A stretch of 64,000 nucleotides of DNA. Origin: G965197675 sp965197675 (GTDB lineage Bacteria; Chloroflexota; Dehalococcoidia; Plut-88900). Position numbers and translations under genes: made by a program. Each line of letters begins with the position of its first letter. Position 1 is the stretch's first letter. The notes below the pieces were generated by a model that worked only from the letters and a program-made list of their open reading frames with translations, ran no database searches and was not told where the DNA came from. The stretch lies in contig OZ240221.1 in NCBI GenBank assembly GCA_965197675.1, forward strand, positions 124,001 to 188,000, written 5' to 3'. This document shows positions 1-8,664 of the stretch, piece after piece.

Positions 1-1740
1 AATCTTGGGCTGCACCGACGACAGGGAAACCGTCCCGGCCTCCTCCTCGTTCTTGACGGTGACGACCACGGCACGCTCTGCGGTCATCTTGTTCTTGTCG
101 TCCACGCCAGCGTCGCTGGCAACCACTGTCACCATGTACACGTTGTCCCCGTTGGAGTCCACTGGCTTCTCGAAGTCGGGGATTTTCTTGAAGGTGAGTT
201 GGCCTCGGGTTGCACTCTCATTGCTGATCTCGAAGTCGGCCCCGTCAGTGCCGCTTACCGACCAGGTCACTTCTGTAGTCTGGTCGACGTCCGTCGCTAT
301 GTAGACGCTAACCGCATCGGCGATAGCGGTATTCTCGTTAACGGATGCCCTCGTGACTCCCGCTGTTATCGCCGGAGCTTCGTTCACGTCGTTGATCGTG
401 ATGATCACATCTTGCGTTGCGGCGCCAGTCGGCGAAGCCTCGGGACCGAAGGCGTCGGTGGCCGTAACCGTGACCGTGTGCGTAAAGGGATCGCCAATGG
501 TCTCGCGATCCAGCGCGGTCCGGGGCCCGACCGTGATCTGCCCTGTGGCCGAATCAATCCTGTATAGGGAGCCGCTGGTCCCACCAATAGTGTAGGTCAG
601 CACGTCGCCAGGGGCGTCGTTGGCTGTGACCGGCTTACCCACGTCCGTACCCGGAGGTGAATTCTCGTCTACCTTCCGGCCTACATCCGTCTCATTCGTA
701 TCATCGTTCTCATCAGAGAACACAGGGGCTGCGTTATTGGGGGGCTCCGCCCGGACCGTGTGGGCCGACACCACCTGGGCGCTCTTGTCAGAGTCGTGCC
801 CGTCGGTATAGGTAGCCGTTACCCGCAGGTACTTGTCCTCAACACCCAGCGGCGTATATCCCGTACTCGTGGTAGTAAGTATCTCGGTCCACGGTCCATT
901 CTCGGTCGAGGAATGTTCCCATTTCCATTCAGCATCCCCGATTTGATCACTAGTCGCGTCGTCGTCAGTCAGCGTGGCGGTCAGTAGCACATTGGTCTGG
1001 GCCTGCTGCGCCGACAGTGTGATCATACCCGGCTCGTCCACGTCGGTGACATTGACGGTGACCTCCTTGTAGGCCTTGTTGGAGTCGGTCTCAGTGCCGC
1101 CGATGGATCCGCTCCCGTCCCTGTCGCCCGCGCCAGGCGCGTCGTCGGCAGCCACCACCACCACCTTGTAGGTGTTGGTGTTGGTGTCGGTTTTTACCAG
1201 TCCCCTCGGCATCTCGTAGTCGGGGGAGAAATTGAAGCTCAGCACGCCGCTAGCGCTGATGCTGAATTCGGCTGCGTCGGCTGCGTCGGCAACCTCCAGA
1301 TCGCCATCACCGTCGGGATCGGTACCGGCCGGGGCCAGCGACCAGTACACCTTCCGGTCCTCAGGGTCGTCCGCAGTGAAGGTCTCCACCGCGTCCATCC
1401 CGTTCTCGGCGTACTCGATCATCCCGTCATTCTGCGCCTGGAGGAGTCCGCCGGGCAGCAGGAACAGCAAGCCCACGGCTAGAGCCGCGAGGAGCGCGAG
1501 AAGTGGAATGTTGAAACGTTTGCCTAAGAGTGAGGAAGGGGAAGCGGCCGAGCCGCGATGGAAGGGAGAACCGGAAAACCTGGAGCCTCCCGTCAGGGCC
1601 CCCAGCAGGCGGCGCCTCAACGGCGTCCGGTTTGCCGAATTAGACGCTAGCGGGGGGGGGGAGGCTCTTTGCGCGCCTATGCGCGCCGAATCAACGGAGT
1701 AACCTGAGTCGTTGCCTGTGTTAATCGAATCCATTCTCAT
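1..1740 (-). CDS. Exported cadherin-repeat protein, 3' end beyond window
   Basis: An open reading frame of 580 codons runs off the left edge, so only the N-terminal part is present. It begins with two closely spaced Met codons behind an AAAGGTAGGTG-like ribosome site. The first ~75 residues are basic and Ser/Gly rich. A hydrophobic segment (LLALLAALAVGLLFLL) then ends near a Gln-Ala-Gln, which fits a long-N-region signal peptide. After it come Asp/Thr-rich cadherin-like repeats: NNAAPVFS, VDENSPPGTDVGKPV, LDRETIGDPFTHTVTVTATD and DFEKPVDSNGD are visible, the usual Ca-binding strand and linker motifs. The likely role is a cell-surface adhesion or matrix protein. It faces the same way as the protease genes at 2384-6081 but is separated from them by the tRNA and about 500 bp. 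No catalytic domain is seen in the part available. Confidence 0.85.
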   Translation of the reverse strand, partial: MRMDSINTGNDSGYSVDSARIGAQRASPPPLASNSANRTPLRRRLLGALTGGSRFSGSPFHRGSAASPSSLLGKRFNIPLLALLAALAVGLLFLLPGGLLQAQNDGMIEYAENGMDAVETFTADDPEDRKVYWSLAPAGTDPDGDGDLEVADAADAAEFSISASGVLSFNFSPDYEMPRGLVKTDTNTNTYKVVVVAADDAPGAGDRDGSGSIGGTETDSNKAYKEVTVNVTDVDEPGMITLSAQQAQTNVLLTATLTDDDATSDQIGDAEWKWEHSSTENGPWTEILTTTSTGYTPLGVEDKYLRVTATYTDGHDSDKSAQVVSAHTVRAEPPNNAAPVFSDENDDTNETDVGRKVDENSPPGTDVGKPVTANDAPGDVLTYTIGGTSGSLYRIDSATGQITVGPRTALDRETIGDPFTHTVTVTATDAFGPEASPTGAATQDVIITINDVNEAPAITAGVTRASVNENTAIADAVSVYIATDVDQTTEVTWSVSGTDGADFEISNESATRGQLTFKKIPDFEKPVDSNGDNVYMVTVVASDAGVDDKNKMTAERAVVVTVKNEEEAGTVSLSSVQPKI

Positions 1741-2216
1741 CGGCACCTACCTTTTAATATTAGCCGTTGTACTGCAAGGGCAAACCAATGCGCCACAACG
1801 GACTCATCAAGGGATATTCTACATATGAATTCCCAGATGTCAAGTGGGGACAAACATGAGATTTGGGGAAATAGCTGAGCGATATGCAATGGGTGGTCTG
1901 AAAGAGGCCGGTGAGTTGCGGGATGACACGATGAACCCGCCATCGCTTGCGGACTTGAGATGCCACGTCAACGAGCGCAGGACATACCTAGAGATACTCT
2001 TGGAACACACGTCTGGGCGTACCCCATGGTATTGGTCGAAAGAGGGCATCCGGTAGTTCCATGCAGGGAGACTTACGGCCGCATAGATCGTACGCGATGG
2101 GACGAATACACTGCGTGCAGCTCTTCCACAGCTCGAGCGCCCCGTGTTGGGAATCTCGGATGACGGAGCCCGTGATGGGACTCGTTGCGTGGCCGCCCGG
2201 CATCAGGAGTTTCAGA
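1741..2216. other. Intergenic region without a convincing gene
   Basis: Short open frames exist on both strands, but none has a plausible ribosome site together with a recognisable domain. The part next to the cadherin gene is AT-rich (TTTTAATATTAGCC) and probably carries its minus-strand promoter. I see no strong terminator hairpin. Confidence 0.5.
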
Positions 2217-2271
2217 AGTTCAGCCGGGAACCTCAGCGTGAAGGTTCTCGATTTTGTCCAGCTTGGTGGGC
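2217..2271 (-). repeat. Attachment-like repeat, right arm, joined to tRNA 3' end
   Basis: Read on the minus strand, the tRNA end GCCCACCA is followed by AGCTGGACAAAATCGAGAAC and then CTTCACGCTGAGGTTC. The same arm recurs at 24583 (GGACAAAATCGAGAACCTTC), at 62378 and, more weakly, at 6811, 31548 and 60941. The arm contains an inverted repeat, GAACCT...AGGTTC. Its junction with a tRNA CCA end is typical of an integrase attachment site. That it serves the serine recombinases in this window is an inference. Confidence 0.6.
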
Positions 2272-2341
2272 AGGCTGGGGTTCGAAGCCAGGACACCCGG
2301 ATGAAAAGTCCGGCGCTCTGGCCAAACTGAGCTACCGGCCC
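2264..2341 (-). tRNA. Degenerate tRNA-Lys(UUU)-like gene
   Basis: A 78-nt cloverleaf with encoded CCA can be folded. The acceptor stem is GGGCCGG/CCTGCCC with one mismatch, and the D arm is GCTC/GAGC. The anticodon stem CCGGA/TCCGG closes loop CTTTTCA, and the T arm is CTGGC-TTCGAAC-CCCAG. Position 34-36 reads UUU (Lys). Three positions argue against function: C at position 37, where a purine is expected, a C-C mismatch at the normally invariant 53-61 pair, and the acceptor mismatch. It is either a decayed copy left by integration or an unusual gene. The 3' end continues directly into an attachment-like arm. Confidence 0.6.
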
Positions 2342-2383
2342 ACGACTAGAGGCGATGACTGGCGACGGCGCTCCGAACGGGGT

Positions 2384-5300
2384 CTATCTGAAGAGGTAGA
2401 GTCGGACGACGGCTATCACCTCGTCCCTGGTGATGAGGTCGTCGAAGTAGTCATGTACAGCCTGGATGACCTCGTCCCTTTCGATTAACTCGTCGTGGTC
2501 GGTGTCGTAGGTGTCGCCCGGCTCGCCCAGGCTCAGGTCGGTGACGGCGATGGTCACTGCGACTGTGGCGCTGGCGCCGGACGGGTCAGTTGCGGTGACA
2601 GTGACCTGGTATTCGTGGTCCAGGTTGTCGGGGTCTTCGAAGTCGAGGGTGGTGGTCGCGCCAACACGGATCTGTCCCGTGTCACCGTCAATCTCGAAGA
2701 AGTCCGCGTCTTCGCCCCCCAAGACGTAGGTCAGTGCGTCGTCGTCGGTGGCGGCGACGGGGTCGCCCACGTTCCCGCCCTCGAGCGTGTTCTCGGCAAC
2801 GGAGCGGGCCGCTGTTGCGCCCTCATTGAACGAAGGCAGGGTGTTCTGCGGAGTAGCGGACGCGGATGCCGACCAGTCGCCGGCGCCCCACTCGTTGATC
2901 GCGCGGATCTGCACGTCGTACTGTATGCCTCCGGTCAAACCGGTGACCGCGTACTCCAGGTCGCCGCCGGCGTCGGCTGTCCAGACGTCTTCCACGACGG
3001 TCCAGTTGGAACCCGCTGTCTCGTCGGCGTCGGTCTGAATATGGCGCAGGTCGTAGGCGGTTACCTCCGAACCGGTGGTCTGGACGGGGGCGGTCCAGGC
3101 GACGGCCAACGATCCGGGGCCGGGGGTCACGGAGTCCACGGTGGGGGCGTCAGGCGTAGGCGCGTGCCCATAGACGGTGAGGCTCCACGCTTCGAGTGCG
3201 CCGTCCACGACGTGAATGCGGTCGGTGACTCGCAGCTTCCAGACGCCGTTGGGGTCTTCGCCCAGGTGTCTTGCCGAGCCGAAGCGGAACGCGCCGCGCA
3301 ACGGCACGAAGTCAAAAAATGGGTCGTAGTAGTCGGTATAGGTGTCAAAGTGAACGGCCAGATTGGAGACGGCTCCGGACGGCGACTCCAACTCGATATC
3401 CAAGTCCCGAAAAGAGGCATGCAGGAAGGCTACGTTGACCTCGACGAACTCGGCGAATCCGATGCCCGTGTCCAGTGTCAGCTCGCTGACCACGGTCGTC
3501 GGCTCGCCGGTGGGCGGGGCGTCGGGAACCAGCTCGCTCAGCTCGCCCGACCCGACCGCGCGTACTTGCAGCGGGGGAGCGGTGGTCCATCCCTCAGCCA
3601 TGGCGACGGCGGCCCCGGCATCGACCACGCCGAAGCCGTACTCGTGGTTGAAGTGATAGCGGTCCGCGTCGGTGACGGAGCGATACTTGCGGGCTCCCTC
3701 TTCCCAGCCGGAGCTGTCGGCGTCGTTCTTGAGCGCGGAAGCGGCCAGAATCAGCTTCATGTCCCGCCAGGTCAGGTCCGGGTTGGCGCTGCGCATGAGC
3801 GCGGCCACGCCCGAGACGACGGGGGCCGCGGCGGAGGTGCCGCCAAAGTCCTTCACGTAGCGGTCGGAGTTCTCGGTAGTGAGAATGCCCAATGTTGCGC
3901 CGAGAGGGCCCGGACGGTTGTTCGAGGGGGCGCAGACCCACAGGTTGGCGCCCATTTCCGAGTAACCGGCCCTGCCGCCGCCGCTGTTCACGGAGCAGAC
4001 GGCGGTCACGCCATAGTGATTGACGTATTCGTCAAGGTTGGAGTCGTCTCCCAGCAGGTGGCCGTTGCCGGCGCTGAAGACGTAGAAGGTGCCCTTGCCG
4101 TCGTAGCCGGTGGTGATCCCAGCGTTCACGGCCATCTCCCAGAACGAGGTGGCGAAGCTCAGTTCCGGGCCATCGAGAGACCCCCAGCTATTGTTGGACA
4201 CGGCGGTCACAACCGCATTGCGGCTCATGGCGTCCACCTCGTTGAAGAACGACGGTGCGGCAAGGAAGTTGTACCCGTAGATGGTGGCTCGCGGGGCCAC
4301 GCCGCGTACGCCGACGGCATTGTCCCGGGCGGCGATGATCCCGGAGACGCGTGTCCCGTGGTGCTCGAAGGGGTCGAATATGTCCCCGGACTCGGTGTAG
4401 TCATAGTTCAGGGCGGTGTTTACGTTGTCTCTGAGGTCTTCATGGGCCGGGTCCATCCCGTCGTCCACCACGGCGACGGTGACGCCCTCGCCCTTGACGC
4501 CCTCCCCCCAGGCGGATTCGACATCGATGTTCACGTAGTCAGGGCTCTCAAGGTGCCACTGGCACGCATACAGAGGGTCGCGGACCTGTGGATCGTTCAA
4601 CGCGCGGGTACTGGCTTCGCACTCCTCTATGTAATCGGTGTACTCGGTATCCTCGTAGGCGTAGATGGTGTAGGTCACGGGACGAGGCGCGAGATCATCG
4701 GGAGTGGTCACCCTGAGGTAGTACGTGCCCGGACCGAAGTCGTCCAGAATCCGGAAGCCATGCCTGAACCGCACGCCGAATCTCACTATCAGGTGATAGA
4801 CATTCGCGGAGATCTCCCTGCCCTGGGCATCGAGCAGGTCGGCGCTGATGGGCGCCAGGTTCCCTGTCCTGGCCTCTATGATCGCGTGCGTCGATTCGGG
4901 GAAGTACAGCCTGAAGTAGTCCGCGTCCTCTGGGGTGTCGATCGTACCCCCTGCGGGCGAACCCAGAACCAGGTGCGCCGCCGTGCCTGTGGAGCTGCCA
5001 GGGTCCGTCACCGCCTGGGCGTGCATGGTGTAGTCCCCCGGTTCTCCCTCGTAGCTGGCGACAACCACGTAGTAGATGCCTGGAGGCACATTGCTCCGCA
5101 CACTGAAGTTGCGCCGGCTGCCCGCGAGGAAGCTGTCGTCACTGAATGAGAGCAGAGCCCTATTGCTGTCATACAAGCCGCCAACGGTATCGTATTCGCC
5201 GGTCGCGTATGACCAGACGTCGGTGGGGCCTGACGCGCCCGACAGGTCGATCTCGAAGACGTCGTGGTCGTCGCCGTGGTCGATGCGTCCGGCCGTCGAG

Positions 5301-5425
5301 GACCCCAGCGACAGGGGCGTTGCCGTGGCGAAGGTGTCGCCGTGGTCGTCGGCCGTCTGGGCCGCGGCGACCCCCGCGCTCAGGATGAAACAGAGGGCGA
5401 TCAAGAGGAGTAAGATGGATTTCAC
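2384..5425 (-). CDS. Exported subtilisin-like (S8) protease with P domain, FN3 and cadherin modules
   Basis: This is a 1013-residue secreted serine endopeptidase. Residues 1-22 form a signal peptide ending AAAQ. Two pre-peptidase (PPC-like) beta domains follow, at ~25-135 and ~145-255, and then an S8 domain at ~280-610. The triad is visible: Asp321 in VAVVDDGMD, His356 in HHGTRVSG and Ser531 in GGTSAAAP. Residues ~640-765 match a proprotein-convertase P domain, ~775-865 an FN3 domain and ~875-975 a cadherin domain. The tail has two acidic DxDxD-like stretches resembling EF-hand or dockerin motifs. The start is GTG and overlaps the stop of the upstream gene by 4 bases (GTGA), so the two are translationally coupled. 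The catalytic domain has no classical prodomain in front of it; the coupled gene probably supplies one. Substrate unknown; it acts outside the membrane. Confidence 0.92.
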   Translation of the reverse strand: MKSILLLLIALCFILSAGVAAAQTADDHGDTFATATPLSLGSSTAGRIDHGDDHDVFEIDLSGASGPTDVWSYATGEYDTVGGLYDSNRALLSFSDDSFLAGSRRNFSVRSNVPPGIYYVVVASYEGEPGDYTMHAQAVTDPGSSTGTAAHLVLGSPAGGTIDTPEDADYFRLYFPESTHAIIEARTGNLAPISADLLDAQGREISANVYHLIVRFGVRFRHGFRILDDFGPGTYYLRVTTPDDLAPRPVTYTIYAYEDTEYTDYIEECEASTRALNDPQVRDPLYACQWHLESPDYVNIDVESAWGEGVKGEGVTVAVVDDGMDPAHEDLRDNVNTALNYDYTESGDIFDPFEHHGTRVSGIIAARDNAVGVRGVAPRATIYGYNFLAAPSFFNEVDAMSRNAVVTAVSNNSWGSLDGPELSFATSFWEMAVNAGITTGYDGKGTFYVFSAGNGHLLGDDSNLDEYVNHYGVTAVCSVNSGGGRAGYSEMGANLWVCAPSNNRPGPLGATLGILTTENSDRYVKDFGGTSAAAPVVSGVAALMRSANPDLTWRDMKLILAASALKNDADSSGWEEGARKYRSVTDADRYHFNHEYGFGVVDAGAAVAMAEGWTTAPPLQVRAVGSGELSELVPDAPPTGEPTTVVSELTLDTGIGFAEFVEVNVAFLHASFRDLDIELESPSGAVSNLAVHFDTYTDYYDPFFDFVPLRGAFRFGSARHLGEDPNGVWKLRVTDRIHVVDGALEAWSLTVYGHAPTPDAPTVDSVTPGPGSLAVAWTAPVQTTGSEVTAYDLRHIQTDADETAGSNWTVVEDVWTADAGGDLEYAVTGLTGGIQYDVQIRAINEWGAGDWSASASATPQNTLPSFNEGATAARSVAENTLEGGNVGDPVAATDDDALTYVLGGEDADFFEIDGDTGQIRVGATTTLDFEDPDNLDHEYQVTVTATDPSGASATVAVTIAVTDLSLGEPGDTYDTDHDELIERDEVIQAVHDYFDDLITRDEVIAVVRLYLFR

Positions 5426-6081
5426 TTTGCTTCAACCTCTGTCTGCCAGTTGGGGCTGGAGATCAGGACGCCCCCCTGGCCGGCCAGCGCGTTGGCCAGC
5501 TCCAGCGACGGGAAGCCCGGTTCGGTCTCGATCAGGAAGCCGTTCTGCAGGAAGCCCAGCTCGGAAATCCTGTCTGTCGATATGTCGTTGTGGGAGAAGA
5601 AATCCCCGACCTGGGCATCGTCCCAGCCGGGATCGAGGGCCAGCAGAACGCCGCCGGGCAGCGTCATCAGCCCGCCTCCCGATTCGGAGCGGAACACGGG
5701 GCGAGCGTCGGGGCCGTGTGTGCCCTGCTTCCGGACGACGCTGTCCTCGGCTCCCTCCGCAACCACAACGTCCTCGGACGTGTTGGCGGCAGTCTTCTGG
5801 ACGACCAGGTCGTTCTGAAGCAGCACACGCATCGTCCTGTCGCCGTCCTCCCAAGTGTGGACCGTTCCCTGGTCCAGGGCGGCTGCCGCTTCTGAACGGG
5901 TCACCTGCGTGGAGTGCTCCACTGGCGGCGCCTCGTCCGGCGGCTCGGGGAGCTCGATCGGTATGGGCGTGGGTTCAGCGGCCAGGGTCGGTCCGGTGGG
6001 GATCAATTTACCCGCGAACGTACCCAGCAGCACCATGGCGATAGCGGCTATGGTTGGAATGACAAGTCTGCCGAGTTTCAT
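5422..6081 (-). CDS. Exported prodomain-like partner of the S8 protease
   Basis: This 219-residue protein has an N-terminal hydrophobic segment (signal peptide or anchor, ~5-35) and a Pro/Glu-rich linker. Its C-terminal half is built like a subtilisin/convertase propeptide: LALDPGWDDAQVGDFF, a helix, LGFLQNGFLIETEPGF, then LELANALAGQGGV and a terminal SSPNWQTEVEAK. The S(x)PNW ending is the usual end of the prosegment that folds and inhibits S8 enzymes. Here the segment lies in its own gene, four bases overlapping the protease start. A role as a trans-acting chaperone or inhibitor is an inference from family knowledge and gene order. Confidence 0.75.
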   Translation of the reverse strand: MKLGRLVIPTIAAIAMVLLGTFAGKLIPTGPTLAAEPTPIPIELPEPPDEAPPVEHSTQVTRSEAAAALDQGTVHTWEDGDRTMRVLLQNDLVVQKTAANTSEDVVVAEGAEDSVVRKQGTHGPDARPVFRSESGGGLMTLPGGVLLALDPGWDDAQVGDFFSHNDISTDRISELGFLQNGFLIETEPGFPSLELANALAGQGGVLISSPNWQTEVEAK

Positions 6082-6325
6082 GTCGATCCCTTCTTTTGGG
6101 AATTATCCAATCTCCAATGTCTGGATGGCGTATGGTCGGGAAGACGTTTGCCCGCCTGTCTAGGAAGTAACCGAGTTTCTCCCTCGAGAGATTGCACTGT
6201 GTTCGAATCCGTTCTACGAATTCATTTGAGAGTTCCTTCTCAAGCGAATCAAATAACCTTCGCAAGTTGTGAGTTCTCTCAAAAGATCTGGCGGACACCA
6301 TCCAGCGTGAGGAGCCGCTCAGTAA
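6082..6325. other. Intergenic leader region of the protease operon
   Basis: A GATCCCTTCTTTTGGG stretch precedes the prodomain gene (minus-strand RBS GAAGGGATCG). A frame of about 97 codons lies here on the minus strand but shows no recognisable domain and overlaps the operon start, so I do not call it. Confidence 0.4.
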
Positions 6326-6730
6326 CTATCGCCTCCGCCGGGGTAAATCTACCATATTTTCACACCAGGCGCATCTGCCTGCACGGACGTTAGGGTAATC
6401 TTGGACGAGTCGGGTGACTTCTAGGTCGTGCTTTGTGGGCATTGGGCCGATCCTTGTTACAGCATCGCGGGCTGGCGTGTCCAAGGGGGTCCGATCAGGT
6501 CTTCGTACTTCAGCCGACTGCCGACTGAGCCCACCACCATTGCAGCCGTCTGCTAGTCCTGGTACTGAGGTGCCGCCGACGTGATGAACCTCAGTGACCC
6601 AGGGTCGGCACGCTTCCAGGATAGAGGCCGCCTCACGCTCGAAAACCTGAGGCCACTCGGGATTGTACCCCGAGACTTCAACATGTCCGCCCTGTCTGCC
6701 GAGTGACCACCAACGGCCAGTGCCAGTCAT
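6326..6730 (-). pseudogene. GrpB-family (UPF0157) remnant
   Basis: Residues 17-60 of this frame read VEVSGYNPEWPQVFEREAAS and then HHVGGTSVPGLA, the N-terminal signature of the GrpB/UPF0157 nucleotidyltransferase-like family (normally about 170 residues, with H-x-G-S-T-x-V-P-G-L). After GLA the reading becomes Arg/Asp rich and the family pattern is lost, so the rest is probably frameshifted. It lies in a mobile-element boundary zone next to an attachment-like repeat. Confidence 0.5.
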
Positions 6731-6803
6731 CCTTACCTTCCTGCCCTCACGGCGCGTTCGGCAGTGGCAATTACCACCTCTAGCGCATGCCGTTACGGGA
6801 CCA

Positions 6804-6896
6804 ACCTGAATCTGATGGTGAAGGCTCTTGTTTTCTACAGTTTGATGTGTCTAAGTAGATGGTAGGTGGTACTGTCTTCGAGATGTGGTTGGGGGC
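6804..6896 (-). repeat. Attachment-like repeat, both arms present
   Basis: Read on the minus strand: CCCAACCACATCTCGAAGAC, then AGTACCACCTACCATC, a weak core, then TGTAGAAAACAAGAGCCTTC and ACCATCAGATTC. This is colinear over about 90 bp with the site at 62322-62420, with substitutions. The core (AGACACATCAAA in place of GGCCCGCCAGA) is the least conserved part. Confidence 0.6.
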
Positions 6897-7195
6897 CCTG
6901 TGAGCCTGCCTAGGCCCTGCCGTCTCCAAGGCGTTGCACTGCCGGGGTCTGGCCCGGGATAGGAGATGGCCGTTTGGAATAGGAAAGCCCCCGATCCCGT
7001 CCCGCGCCCAGCCGGTGCGGGACCAAGGGAATCAGGGGCCGTCGCCAGTCATCTCCCTGTCGGTCTACGGCCAGCTGCTGCAACGGGCCCGGGGTCCGGA
7101 TAGGATCGGCGGCTCAGGGTCGGTGCGCAACATCGTGAAGCGGCCGCGCCGCAAGCCGGGCGACGACGCGGACAATCCCACCTGCATTTTCGCCG

Positions 7196-7303
7196 AGCCT
7201 CGCGTCGTCGCCATCACCGAGCACGCCGACGACACCCCGACGGGCAAGCTCATGGAGGCCATCATCGAGAGCATGGACGAGTTCTACAGCGAGAATCTCG
7301 CCC
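7196..7303 (+). pseudogene. Serine-recombinase fragment
   Basis: The frame reads RVVAITEHADDTPTGKLMEA followed by IIESMDEFYSENLA, the end of the catalytic resolvase domain and the start of the long helix of large serine recombinases. The same segment, RVVSITEQADDTPIGKLLEA, occurs in the recombinase remnant at 8655-9953. The catalytic Ser region and all downstream domains are absent, so this is a fossil. It ends about 95 bp before the Fic gene. Confidence 0.7.
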
Positions 7304-7397
7304 ACTCCCAAGTCGCTTGGCAGACTTGTTTCCGCAAAGCCCTGAATGCGATAGTAACGGCACCATCTGTTTTCATCTCCGCTAATAGGGTCACAAC

Positions 7398-8549
7398 ATG
7401 GCATGCCTCAGAGAACGTCAACCTCATGGTCGCTCGGTAAGCTGCCCAGGCGACTATCGGGCCTTCGTGCCGGCACTGCCCCCGCCACCTCTGACGTGGG
7501 ATGAAGGACTCATGGTCAGCCTCTCTTCCGCAGACCGTGCTATCGGCAGGCTTGCCGGAGAAGCACGACACCTGCCCAATCCGCACTTCCTCATCCGGCC
7601 CTTCATTCGCAAGGAGGCTGTCCTGTCCAGTCACATTGAGGGGACCCAAGCGACTCTTGGGGAGCTGCTGGCCGCTGAGGCGGGGCCAGCTGTCGAAAGA
7701 AGCCCTGCCGACCTGCGTGAGGTGGGAAACTATGTAGCGGTCTTGGAGTACGCCGTTGAGCGTCTGGATTCTCTGTCCCTGTCGCTGCGATTGGTGCGCG
7801 AGATGCACGAACACCTGATGCGCGGTGTTCGCGGCGACGCCGCCACGCCCGGGGAGTTTCGTGGCAGCCAGAACTGGATAGGACCGCCTGGATGCACGCT
7901 GGACGAAGCGACCTACGTGCCGCCGCCACCTTGGGAGCTGATGCCCTGTCTGGACGCGTGGGAACGGTTCCTCAGCGACGACGCGATGCCGCCGCTGGTC
8001 CACGCCGGCTTCGTCCATGCTCAGTTCGAGGCGATTCATCCCTTCGTCGACGGGAATGGCCGGGTTGGACGCCTGCTCATCACCCTACTTCTGATCGAAC
8101 GAGGGATCATTCCTTCGCCGCTGCTCTACCCGAGCGCCTACTTCGAGGCGACACGCGAGGAGTACTACGCACGCCTCCTTGGCGTGACGGAGCGCGGAGA
8201 GTGGGAGGAGTGGATGGCCTACTTCCTGCGAGGAGTAACCCTCCAGTCGGAAGACGCTGTGGAACGGACCCGGCGCTTGGACGACCTGCTCTCCCAATGG
8301 AAGCGAGAGTTGGCCGGCGGCCAGTCTCGGCTTCCCGAAAGGGCACTGGACCTCTTCGTGGAAAACCCGTTCTGGACGGTTCGGGGCGTCGCCGGAAGGC
8401 TAGACGTGGCGTTCACGACGGCCCAGCGGGCCATCGACCGTCTGGAGAGGGCGGGCATGGTTACCCAAGTGGGGGAACGGCGGCGCAATCGCGTGTATCG
8501 TGCGGGACGCATCCTTGATATGCTCGAGTCCCCGCCCCGTGCGATGTAG
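7398..8549 (+). CDS. Fic family protein (class II, autoinhibited) with C-terminal winged helix
   Basis: This 383-residue protein probably transfers AMP or another nucleotide to target proteins. The Fic motif HPFVDGNGRVGR (His214) is complete, including the catalytic His and the Asn/Arg phosphate-binding residues. An N-terminal inhibitory helix carries S-x3-E-G (Ser77, Glu81, Gly82 in SSHIEGT), the class II arrangement in which Glu blocks the active Arg. The N-terminal stretch (GDYRAFVPALPPP) and a C-terminal winged-helix DNA-binding region (~300-370) match the usual domain order of stand-alone Fic proteins. No antitoxin partner is needed or seen. It sits between recombinase fossils, so it may be cargo of an old element. 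The start is the first ATG consistent with the family N-terminus, without a strong RBS. Confidence 0.9.
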   Translation: MACLRERQPHGRSVSCPGDYRAFVPALPPPPLTWDEGLMVSLSSADRAIGRLAGEARHLPNPHFLIRPFIRKEAVLSSHIEGTQATLGELLAAEAGPAVERSPADLREVGNYVAVLEYAVERLDSLSLSLRLVREMHEHLMRGVRGDAATPGEFRGSQNWIGPPGCTLDEATYVPPPPWELMPCLDAWERFLSDDAMPPLVHAGFVHAQFEAIHPFVDGNGRVGRLLITLLLIERGIIPSPLLYPSAYFEATREEYYARLLGVTERGEWEEWMAYFLRGVTLQSEDAVERTRRLDDLLSQWKRELAGGQSRLPERALDLFVENPFWTVRGVAGRLDVAFTTAQRAIDRLERAGMVTQVGERRRNRVYRAGRILDMLESPPRAM

Positions 8550-8621
8550 GGCTTGTCCCGACTTGTCAGCTGATGGTACACCGACCTTCTATTCGTCCAT
8601 GCTCAGGGGTATAGCGCCAGC

Positions 8622-8664
8622 CGAATCTCAAAGATGGTACTGCCTACCGTCAATTTAGGCCCAC
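8622..8664 (+). repeat. Attachment-like repeat, left arm and core, overlapping recombinase 3' end
   Basis: CGAATCTCAAAGATGGTACT, GCCTACCGTCAATTTA and core GGCCCA match the left arm and core of the site at 62322-62377. The core overlaps the stop region of the recombinase remnant, whose last codons are Trp-Ala-stop, so the recombinase gene ends exactly inside the site. Confidence 0.6.

Noticed and set aside
1844..2330. Overlapping 60-110-codon frames upstream of the tRNA
   Set aside because: No domain or ribosome site, and several run through the tRNA-like gene.
2495..5149. 884-codon plus-strand frame opposite the S8 protease
   Set aside because: It is a shadow of the high-GC protease gene, with Gly/Val/Asp-rich translation and no domain.
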